From assembly GCA_013112555.1 (NCBI GenBank), contig JABFGK010000001.1, forward strand, positions 2,144,581 to 2,208,580: a DNA stretch of 64,000 bases, read 5' to 3'. Shown here one piece after another: positions 43,285-50,204 of the stretch. The position numbers were made by a program, and so were the translations under genes. Position 1 is the first letter of the stretch. Every line of letters begins with the position of its first letter. The notes below the pieces were generated by a model, which did no database searches, was not told the DNA's origin, and saw only the letters and a program-made list of their open reading frames with translations. The DNA is from Planctomycetota bacterium. GTDB taxonomy: Bacteria; Planctomycetota; Phycisphaerae; Phycisphaerales; UBA5793.

Positions 43285-43824
43285 GTCGTTCGTGGCGATA
43301 CGTTGGGGCTCGCAGATGGATATATACCTGGTTGCCCAACTATAGAGCCATGCAATCCAGATGGGTCGCCGATCATCAATGATGGTTGGTGTTATGATGA
43401 CAAAGGCACGGGCCACTGTGGGCTCCGGTGCTATCGATCTTACGGTAATGGCACCGAGGGGGGACAGCAGTGCTGTTACAATGACAATGGATCGCTGAAC
43501 ACTGATGTTGAGTGGATGGGGACGATTGACATTCATGGCAACTCAATTGGAGACAATTCACAAGGTATTTGCACATTGAGCAAATGGAGGACCGCCAAAC
43601 ATTTGTGGAGAGACTATTTTGACTACATAATGTATGGGGCAGACGCGTACAACGAGATTCAATGCTGTATGCGAAGGCAAGGAATCCCCAGTGGCAATCC
43701 CATACCTAGGTGGTCTCCATACTATCCGGACGGCGTTTCTGACGACGACCTGTATGAAGCCTACGACGATTGCTTTGTAAGTGTCATATTCTACGATGAT
43801 ACTTACTGTGACAAGGCCAAATAG
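42721..43824 (+). CDS. RHS copy B: orphan RHS core with dockerin-like insert and Cys-rich tip
   Basis: The 367-codon frame opens with RHS text upstream of ATG 42721, which may be a chance start. Residues ~1-190 nearly repeat copy A: SSYIDSVILRDKDASTGW, the two dockerin-like calcium loops, and GRWTRRDPLGFVDGMNVYEY. The final ~175 residues are a unique tip (from DGYIPGCPTIEPCNPDGSP) with about a dozen cysteines. This suggests a disulfide-stabilised secreted domain and is unrelated to the tip of copy A. The tip is distinctly more AT-rich than the core. A small membrane-protein gene follows 43 bases later, in the position of an immunity gene. Confidence 0.65.
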   Translation: MGGSSYIDSVILRDKDASTGWTSQADALDEVRYYCQNWRADVSAIVTSGGYMVEWIKYSPYGIPFGLPGGDTDSDGDCDATDISQIQSWIDASSYDVRGDLDLDGGSSVDATDKSIAQSNYQGTTSGFNDLTAIGNRKGYAGYEWDGMVSMHHVRHRVLHPVLGRWTRRDPLGFVDGMNVYEYVGGRPVVRGDTLGLADGYIPGCPTIEPCNPDGSPIINDGWCYDDKGTGHCGLRCYRSYGNGTEGGQQCCYNDNGSLNTDVEWMGTIDIHGNSIGDNSQGICTLSKWRTAKHLWRDYFDYIMYGADAYNEIQCCMRRQGIPSGNPIPRWSPYYPDGVSDDDLYEAYDDCFVSVIFYDDTYCDKAK

Positions 43825-43867
43825 GCTCACTAGCCGAGCATTATATATACTTGCCGATCGGAGGCAA

Positions 43868-44188
43868 ATGCGACACTTAATACTCACAGCAACATTGCCA
43901 TTTGCTCTAATCTCTGTTATTGTTGTCATAAGTGTGAGCTTAGCTCCTGACATAGTCGTGCTAGGGTCAATGTTGTCGTTTGGATTGCTACCACTAGCAT
44001 ACGGGATATCTATTGTCGGGATACCGCTGGCCGTTCTTTCACGTCGGAAAGCACTTTCCACGCGTCCTCGTACAATCCGTCTGGAGTTAGTACTGGCTGT
44101 AATTATAAATACGCTGGTTCTATTTGTGGTGATTGTGCTGACTCGCCCGGCTTTGGAGTCCGTTCTCTGGAAAGCAATGGGAACCTAG
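43868..44188 (+). CDS. Small polytopic membrane protein, candidate partner/immunity of RHS tip B
   Basis: From ATG 43868 (GGAGG just upstream) the product is 106 residues with about three transmembrane helices (LILTATLPFALISVIVVISV, SFGLLPLAYGISIVGIPLAV, LAVIINTLVLFVVIVLT) and a short basic loop (LSRRKALSTRPRTIR). It matches no family I know. The gene is AT-rich like the tip before it and is immediately followed by RHS copy C. Position and character fit an immunity protein against a membrane-acting toxin, but this is inference from context only. Confidence 0.55.
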   Translation: MRHLILTATLPFALISVIVVISVSLAPDIVVLGSMLSFGLLPLAYGISIVGIPLAVLSRRKALSTRPRTIRLELVLAVIINTLVLFVVIVLTRPALESVLWKAMGT

Positions 44189-44227
44189 CAAGCACTCTGC
44201 TGTACTTCCTGCGAACTGACCCGCAGG

Positions 44228-44690
44228 GACATTGACGCCAATGACCACTGGTACCACTTGGCCTATGACGACGCCTGGCTGATCGTGGCCACCTTCCGCG
44301 AAGACGACACCAGCCCCAAAGAACAGGTCGTAAACCACAATGCCGGCCTTGACGGCAGAGGTAGCTCGAGTTACATTGATAGTGTGATCTTGCGAGACAA
44401 GGACGCCAACTCGGGATGGACGTCTGCAGCCGACGGCACGCTTGAAGAGCGGCGCTATCTCTGCCAGAACAGCGAGGGGGGGTGGCGGGCAGACGTCTCA
44501 GCGATCGTGACCTCAGGAGGCTACATGGTCGAATGGGCCAAGTACTCGCCCTACGGCATCCCCTTCGGGCTCCCGGGAGCCGACACCGATTCCGACGGTG
44601 ACTGCGACGCCACCGACATCACCCAGATCCAGACCTGGATCGATGCAGGGGGAGGCACCTACGACGTGCGCGGCGACGTGGATCTCGACT
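44228..44690 (+). repeat. RHS core direct repeat, copy C (partial)
   Basis: Corresponds to about 39368-39806 of copy A but is more divergent, with small in-frame insertions (an extra EGG near 44475 and GGG near 44647). It ends abruptly inside the dockerin-like segment. Confidence 0.75.
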
Positions 44691-44807
44691 TGTCTCTGTC
44701 TGGGCTGGAAAAACCGACACTGCTCCGGCGGGTGTGACGAACCAGACTTGCTGAACTGCCCAGATAATGACCCTTTGTATGACCAAGGCAAGTGCCCCGC
44801 ATGGTAA
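44228..44807 (+). pseudogene. RHS copy C: truncated at both ends of the core, joined out of frame to a Cys-rich tip end
   Basis: Homology to copy A starts at 44228 (DIDANDHWYHLAYDDAWLIV; the frame is open back to 44189, no start codon) and runs through the first dockerin-like loop. It stops at about 44690 in DVRGDVDLD, where copy A continues into the second loop. The original frame ends at 44737. In a different frame, from about 44690 to 44807, the sequence reads as a Cys-rich tail (CLCLGWKNRHCSGGCDEPD ... DQGKCPAW). A deletion therefore appears to have removed the RHS terminal hallmark and most of a tip. The stop of this tail overlaps the start of the next gene by seven bases. Confidence 0.6.
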
Positions 44808-45340
44808 AAGCACGCATCGACAAGATAGCAATGCTCACACTTGTTGCATTACCGCTTGTATTAATATGCATAGGAGTTCTGACTATGCAGCTTAGGATAC
44901 AGGTTGCTGGCATTGCAATAGCAGGAGTAGCTGCCGTCTATGGTGGGTACATCTCTCAATTCTTATCACTACACAGATCAATCGTCGCAGGTAAGTCTCC
45001 TGAAGCCATCTATCGTGAATCTATAATGTTGGCGTGCATTCCACCTGTATTTAGTTGGGCAGCGGCACTCTCTGCCTTTGGACTGCCCGTTTGCATCCTG
45101 CTGAGGACTGGGAGGTGGGAGTGGGGATGGGGTCCCGTGACGTCTATCGTGCTTCTTGTTCCAGCACTCATAACGACGCCCGCCTCAGTCCTCGTGGCGA
45201 TCCTGCTTCGTAAGGCCATACGCAGGCACTGTGCCAAGCATAGGCTCTGCTGGCGCTGTGGTTACCACGTATACCCCGGGATTGAGCGCTGCTCTGAGTG
45301 TGGAGAAATACTCCCTGCAAGGAATCATAATCCAGTGTGA
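44801..45340 (+). CDS. Four-helix membrane protein with C-terminal zinc ribbon, candidate partner/immunity of RHS tip C
   Basis: From ATG 44801 (alternative GTG 44792) the product is 179 residues. It has about four transmembrane helices in residues 10-140 and a C-terminal zinc ribbon, CWRCGYHVYPGIERCSECG. Small membrane proteins with such a GY-containing double CxxC ribbon are, to my knowledge, common in Phycisphaerae-like genomes. The start overlaps the end of the RHS tip reading frame by seven bases, indicating translational coupling. The gene is AT-rich compared with housekeeping genes. Its role as immunity protein is inferred from position. Confidence 0.65.
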   Translation: MVKARIDKIAMLTLVALPLVLICIGVLTMQLRIQVAGIAIAGVAAVYGGYISQFLSLHRSIVAGKSPEAIYRESIMLACIPPVFSWAAALSAFGLPVCILLRTGRWEWGWGPVTSIVLLVPALITTPASVLVAILLRKAIRRHCAKHRLCWRCGYHVYPGIERCSECGEILPARNHNPV

Positions 45341-45533
45341 CCTTATGTGGCCTGCTCCCCGGAAACTGATCCAGTCCTAGAGTGATAGTGACGCCTGGAT
45401 ATGGATCGAGAACTACGACGGGCAGAAAGAGGACGGCGTGTGATTGAATCGGTGGTGAGTATGCCGCGATGGACCTGAAGACTCGCACATCACGGGGCTT
45501 TGGGTGAGCAGTAGCATGCGCGTAGACGACCTC

Positions 45534-45561
45534 ACACCACCCCACCCCACTCCACCCCACG
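45534..45561 (-). other. G-run tract upstream of beta-helix gene, possible G-quadruplex
   Basis: The minus strand carries several GGGG runs separated by short TGGA/T spacers. It lies about 60 bases before the beta-helix gene start, in a 280-base gap that otherwise shows nothing. It could form a G-quadruplex on the template strand; the gap should also contain that gene's promoter. Confidence 0.4.
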
Positions 45562-45620
45562 GGCAAGTATCCGTGGCCTTGTCGAAGCTGCTGCGCTGTG
45601 CACCAACGGAAGGATAGCTC

Positions 45621-47786
45621 ATGCTGAATCACATTCTTGCCGTTCTGGTTGTCGTGAGTCTATTCTCGGGTCCCGGGTGGTCGGACACGGACGTTGTGAC
45701 GCTTCATGTCGCTCCACAGGCATCCCCGGAGGGCACTGGCTCCGCTGCGCACCCATTCCGGACGATCACGGAGGCTCGTGATGCAGTTCGAATGCTCCGG
45801 TCGGCTCCCGGCAGACCCGCGACTGGGTACACGGTCGTGCTGCATGGCGGCGAGTATCTTCTTGATGCATCGCTTGTGTTTGTTGCAGAGGACGGAGGCA
45901 CCGCAGATGATCCAATCGTGTACCGCGCAGCGCCCGGTGAGCAACCGGTTCTCGTTGGTGGGCTGATGGTGCATGAGCCGCAGTGGCACCCGGTGGTCGA
46001 TGAAGGCATTCTGCGACGGCTCCCGGACGATGGAGCCAGGCGCGAGGTCCGGCAACTCGATCTGCGGGCGGTGTGCGGACCGGCAGCGGTCGCGCAGCTT
46101 GCGGGGCCGGTGCACCGTGGCATGGGCGTGGCGGGCACAGCCACAGGCAGCGAGGCGTTTCTGAATGGGATGCCGTTGACACGGAGTCGCTGGCCTAACC
46201 TCGGCAATCCCGATCGAGGGTTTGTCACGATTTCAAGGGTCGTGGATACCGGCTCGATCCCGCGGAATCGAGCCGACGACATCCCGCCTGAAAAGCGGGA
46301 AACCGGCCCGGCCCGTGGCGGGACGTTTCGGCTGGACACTGACAGGCTCGCACGCTGGACGACGGCGACGGACGTCTGGGCGTTTGGCTACTGGTTTCAT
46401 GACTGGGCCGATGAGCAACTTCCAGTTGAGCAGATCGATGTCGATGCCGGTGAAATAACATTGGGCCTGCCGCATCGGTATGGTTTGAAGTCCGGGACAC
46501 ACTTATACATCACCAACCTGATTGAAGAGCTCGACTCACCGGGAGAGTATTACATTGACACTGCGACGGGTATTCTGTACGTCTATCCCGTTGCCGCCCC
46601 TCCCACTGACCGTGAGCGGGTTCTCATTTCCACGCTTGCTGCACCAGTAATCACAGTGGACAATTCTGAGAGTATTCGATTCGTCGGGCTTGTAATTGAA
46701 GGCACGCGCGGGACTGCCATTGAGGCTACGAATGTGCATGATGTTGTGATCGAGCAGTGCACGATTCGCAACACCGGTGGGGATGGCATTGACCTGTCCG
46801 GTACACACAATGTGATTCGGCGCAATACCCTGGAAGGAATCGGCGGAACAGGCATCACGGTCACAGGCGGGGACCGTGCGTCGCTGACATCTGCAGGGAA
46901 TGAGGTTGTCGGGAATGAAGTCAGTGGCTTTGGACGTGTGTGGCGGACGTATCACCCGGCGATCCGTGTAAGTGGTGTCGGCCAGCATGTCGCGAACAAC
47001 CGGCTGCATGATGGGCCGCACTCAGCCATCATCTTCTCCGGGAACGATCATGTATTTGAGTTGAATGAAGTCTACGACGTCTTATACGAGACAGGCGACT
47101 CCGGGGCCATCTACTGCGGCCGTGACTGGACGATGCATGGCAACGTGATTCGCCACAACCTGTTTCATCATATTACCGGTTCGAGCAGTCGGTGGCAGAA
47201 CGGTGTGTATCTTGATGACATGGCCAGCGGCATTCATGTCATCGGCAACATCTTCTATGAATGCAACTGGGGGATGCTGATCGGCGGCGGTCGCGATCTG
47301 AAGATCCGTCATAATGTTTTTATCGGCGGCAGGCAGGCCATTCGCTTTGATGCACGAGGTGTCGACTGGATGGCTCCTCACATTGCTGACCCATCGACCT
47401 CGACACTCCACCGGAACCTCGAGGCAGTTCCATATCGCAGCCCGCCGTGGAGTCAGCGTTTCCCTGAGCTTCAGAGGTATCTGACTGATGGGTTTGGTCG
47501 GCCAGTGGGCAGCGCTGTAATTGAGAACGTGATGTACAGCGTGCCGTTCGGCTCGGTTGCGGACACTGATGCAGTGCGAGTTGAGGGGAATGCGGTGTAT
47601 GACGCGCTGCCGGCGTGGGTGCATGTCGATGAATCGCCGATTGAGTGGTTTGGGTCGAGTCGGGAGATGGTCGTTGATATTGCCGAGATCCCGGGTTTTG
47701 AGCCGATCCCGGCCGGCCGGATTGGACTGCTGGTGCCGGATCAGGCAGAATCTGAAGAAGGATCCGCTGCCCGGCACGAGCCGTGA
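45621..47786 (+). CDS. Secreted right-handed beta-helix glycoside hydrolase-like protein (GH141-like)
   Basis: The 721-residue protein starts at ATG 45621 (AAGGA six bases upstream) with a signal peptide to ~GWSDT. It opens with the N-terminal module of GH141-like and related beta-helix proteins: VAPQASPEGTGSAAHPFRTI, TGYTVVLHGGEYLLDASLVF, then PGEQPVLVGGLMV. Residues ~330-560 are parallel beta-helix repeats (IRNTGGDGIDLSGTHNVIRR, HIIGNIFYECNWGMLIGGG-like turns). GH141 members act on fucose- or xylose-containing glycans, but assignment within the beta-helix clan is uncertain. With GH78 and GH127 nearby, a pectin-type substrate is plausible. Confidence 0.75.
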   Translation: MLNHILAVLVVVSLFSGPGWSDTDVVTLHVAPQASPEGTGSAAHPFRTITEARDAVRMLRSAPGRPATGYTVVLHGGEYLLDASLVFVAEDGGTADDPIVYRAAPGEQPVLVGGLMVHEPQWHPVVDEGILRRLPDDGARREVRQLDLRAVCGPAAVAQLAGPVHRGMGVAGTATGSEAFLNGMPLTRSRWPNLGNPDRGFVTISRVVDTGSIPRNRADDIPPEKRETGPARGGTFRLDTDRLARWTTATDVWAFGYWFHDWADEQLPVEQIDVDAGEITLGLPHRYGLKSGTHLYITNLIEELDSPGEYYIDTATGILYVYPVAAPPTDRERVLISTLAAPVITVDNSESIRFVGLVIEGTRGTAIEATNVHDVVIEQCTIRNTGGDGIDLSGTHNVIRRNTLEGIGGTGITVTGGDRASLTSAGNEVVGNEVSGFGRVWRTYHPAIRVSGVGQHVANNRLHDGPHSAIIFSGNDHVFELNEVYDVLYETGDSGAIYCGRDWTMHGNVIRHNLFHHITGSSSRWQNGVYLDDMASGIHVIGNIFYECNWGMLIGGGRDLKIRHNVFIGGRQAIRFDARGVDWMAPHIADPSTSTLHRNLEAVPYRSPPWSQRFPELQRYLTDGFGRPVGSAVIENVMYSVPFGSVADTDAVRVEGNAVYDALPAWVHVDESPIEWFGSSREMVVDIAEIPGFEPIPAGRIGLLVPDQAESEEGSAARHEP

Positions 47787-47946
47787 GCAGGCTCACTCAC
47801 TCGGGCAGGGTGTGTTGGGTCATATCGCCGTCATGACCTTCCCACTCGGACTGTACCACCGTAGAGGTACACCCAGGCTCGTTTTCGGAACGCATGTGAG
47901 TCAGGATCGCAACCCGCTGCAGACACGGGAGTTGACACCCAAAGAC

Positions 47947-47976
47947 ATGACCCGTCACCGGATGGCAACGGGTCAT
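47947..47976 (-). terminator. Hairpin downstream of tRNA-Gly
   Basis: A 9-bp perfect inverted repeat (ATGACCCGT / ACGGGTCAT) with a 12-base loop follows the tRNA and its T6 run on the minus strand. It is a likely terminator or processing stop for the tRNA transcript. Confidence 0.5.
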
Positions 47977-47982
47977 CAAAAA

Positions 47983-48054
47983 AGCGGGTGATCGGATTCG
48001 AACCGACGACATTCACGTTGGCAACGTGACGCTCTACCACTGAGCTACACCCGC
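47983..48054 (-). tRNA. tRNA-Gly (anticodon GCC)
   Basis: The reverse complement folds as a cloverleaf. It has a 7-bp acceptor stem GCGGGTG/CACCCGC, a D-arm with GTAGCTCAGTGGTAGAGC, and anticodon stem TCACG/CGTGA around loop TTGCCAA (anticodon GCC). The T-arm has loop TTCGAAT and the discriminator base is T. The 3' CCA is not encoded; a T6 run follows. It reads glycine codons GGC and GGT. Confidence 0.95.
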
Positions 48055-48194
48055 AGGGACACGTCATCCTGACCGGGTTGGCCGATCAGGCCCACAATAT
48101 ATACCCCCTGACACTCCCGTGGCAAGTCGCGATTCCAGTATCGCCGACGACTCAGGCTCATCCGGGTGTCCAGACGGCCTGCCCGACACAACCG

Positions 48195-48719
48195 TTACTG
48201 TCGATGCGCTTTCGCAGCCGTCCGGGCGATTTGATCGAATGCGTCCGCAAGTGCCTGCAAAACAGCGGTCTCGGCCTCGGTATTCCGTAGAAATGCCCCC
48301 CCCACTCGCACCTCCACATAGATGTCCTGGGGCTGCCGGTCGTCGGTAATCTCTGGGTTGCGAATCGCCAGTATTTCTGCAGATCCCTCATTCGCCTGCA
48401 AAAGGGTATAGTGCGTGGCCAATGCCCAGCGATCGCTCTCAATGACGGCCATCATCACGTTTTTGTCTGCACACGCACTGTTCACAGCCTCATCGAGATC
48501 ACGCCAGGCCCCCCGCAGAACCTGGGATGCAGCCGGAGTCGGCGGGACTGCCCGGCTGAAGTCTCGCTGTGCCACCTGACAGCCGGCAATCACGAGGAAG
48601 CACAGGGTCAGCACATATCGGACGACACCGACGTCGGACCGGCTGAATCGCCCGTAAGCGGTCGCTCGCCCGAACGGGCTGAACGTCTTAGAATTCTCGT
48701 TGATGTGCATTCGTGTCAT
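48195..48719 (-). CDS. Lipoprotein of unknown function
   Basis: From ATG 48719 the product is 174 residues. A lipobox is visible (VLTLCFLVIAGC) near residue 48, after an unusually long N-terminus, so the true start may be closer, for example GTG about 15 codons before the Cys. The mature ~125 residues are mixed alpha/beta (AWRDLDEAVNSACADKNVMM, DIYVEVRVGGAFLRNTEAE). I do not recognise the family. It diverges from phoH and lies beside the tRNA gene. Likely anchored in a membrane facing the periplasm. Confidence 0.6.
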   Translation of the reverse strand: MTRMHINENSKTFSPFGRATAYGRFSRSDVGVVRYVLTLCFLVIAGCQVAQRDFSRAVPPTPAASQVLRGAWRDLDEAVNSACADKNVMMAVIESDRWALATHYTLLQANEGSAEILAIRNPEITDDRQPQDIYVEVRVGGAFLRNTEAETAVLQALADAFDQIARTAAKAHRQ

Positions 48720-48866
48720 AGCCCATCCCTGTCGTCTGTCCGCCATCGGATCGAGCATCCCGATGACTCATTCATCGGCACATCGCCACATGAGATTGTC
48801 GGCATAGCCGCTTCGCGTCGTACAACCTGCTGCCTGAATACGATAAGCGCTCGGGGGGGCCTGAAT

Positions 48867-49940
48867 ATGGAGACGAGGGAGTTGATGGAGAAAAACATAC
48901 CACTGGCACCCGACGTGGACCGCACGGCTGTTCTCGGGTCAACCGACCGCAACCTGAAGTTGATCCGTGAGGCCCTCGGAGTCCGCATCAGTGCCCGGGA
49001 TGGGATGATACGGCTGGCGGGCGAGCCTGAGCAGGTCAACAAGGCCGAGGCAGTTCTCGAGTTGCTGACACGCACGGCACGGAGAAAGAGGACGCTGTCC
49101 CGTGATGAGGTCCTGGAAGCGATCGTGTCTTCGCCGGACTGCCCGGCTCACGATGACACACTGGAAGCCTCAGACGTCCCAGCCTGGCAGGGTGATTTGA
49201 AGGTGTACGCTTCAGGCCGCCCGGTTCGGCCCAAGACAGCCAATCAAGAGCACTACGTCGAGGCGATCCGCACGACCGATCTCGTATTCGGGATCGGCCC
49301 GGCCGGTACCGGCAAGACCTATCTATCGGTCGCAGCAGCCGTCAATATGCTCAAGATCGGGAGGGTCAAACGGCTCGTACTGGCCCGGCCGGCTGTCGAA
49401 GCAGGCGAGCGACTCGGTTTCCTGCCCGGCGACATGCACCAGAAGGTAAATCCCTATCTGAGGCCGCTGTTTGACGCGCTGGAAGACATGCTGGACTACC
49501 AGACACTGCAACGGTTTATTGCCAATGACGTCGTCGAGGTCGTGCCGCTGGCCTTTATGCGCGGCCGAACGCTCAACGATGCCGTCATCATTCTCGATGA
49601 GGCTCAGAATACGACCGCGAACCAGATGCTGATGTTCCTGACTCGCATGGGCCGACGCAGCAAGTGCATCGTCACCGGCGACGTGACGCAGATCGACCTT
49701 GATGATCCTCGGACATCCGGGCTGGTCGATGCTGCCCGTCGCCTCCGGAGGGTGCAGGGCGTCTCATTTGTCACATTGGACAACACCGACATCGTCCGCC
49801 ACACGCTGGTCACTCGAGTCGTGCAGGCCTACGGCGGGACCGTCAATCGCAATACAATGCTACATGATGCACTTTTCATGCCCAGTGCGCCCAGCGACTC
49901 TGGAAGCGGTGCTGATTCAGATGATGTCGTTCAGCCATGA
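48867..49940 (+). CDS. phoH: PhoH-family ATPase
   Basis: From ATG 48867 the product is 357 residues, typical for bacterial PhoH. Residues ~35-80 form the N-terminal KH-like part (IREALGVRISARDGMIRLAG). The ATPase core has Walker A GIGPAGTGKTYL near residue 143 and Walker B AVIILDEAQNTT near 240, followed by RMGRRSKCIVTGDVTQIDL. PhoH proteins are RNA-associated P-loop ATPases, often linked to YbeY and ribosome maintenance. It is followed by the pgpH-like gene, the usual order phoH-pgpH-ybeY, but no ybeY follows here. Confidence 0.93.
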   Translation: METRELMEKNIPLAPDVDRTAVLGSTDRNLKLIREALGVRISARDGMIRLAGEPEQVNKAEAVLELLTRTARRKRTLSRDEVLEAIVSSPDCPAHDDTLEASDVPAWQGDLKVYASGRPVRPKTANQEHYVEAIRTTDLVFGIGPAGTGKTYLSVAAAVNMLKIGRVKRLVLARPAVEAGERLGFLPGDMHQKVNPYLRPLFDALEDMLDYQTLQRFIANDVVEVVPLAFMRGRTLNDAVIILDEAQNTTANQMLMFLTRMGRRSKCIVTGDVTQIDLDDPRTSGLVDAARRLRRVQGVSFVTLDNTDIVRHTLVTRVVQAYGGTVNRNTMLHDALFMPSAPSDSGSGADSDDVVQP

Positions 49941-50204
49941 AGTTGTATGACAACAGGCAGCCGATGAGCCGATCTATGGAAGATGCGGTCTAGGTTCCCG
50001 ACCTGACAGCGGAGTGGGGAGCAAGTCGGGTTTCAGGGCCGGCGTTGTGATTGAATACGCCCCTGCGCTGCCTGAGGGTGACCGGAAAGTCCGATAATAA
50101 AGAGTAGTTGACGCAGCGGGTTGGGCGGTACAGCATGTGGTCCGCACGGAGGGGTCGATTGGCCAAAGAGGCCTGCCCGAACGTGGCCGCATTTGAGGTG
50201 ATGC

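Noticed and set aside
43868..45340. The two membrane proteins as transport subunits
   Set aside because: They are short, unrelated to each other, and lack any ATPase or binding-protein partner.
47786..48060. The tRNA as an integration site for a mobile element
   Set aside because: No integrase gene and no direct repeat of the tRNA 3' end was found in the window.
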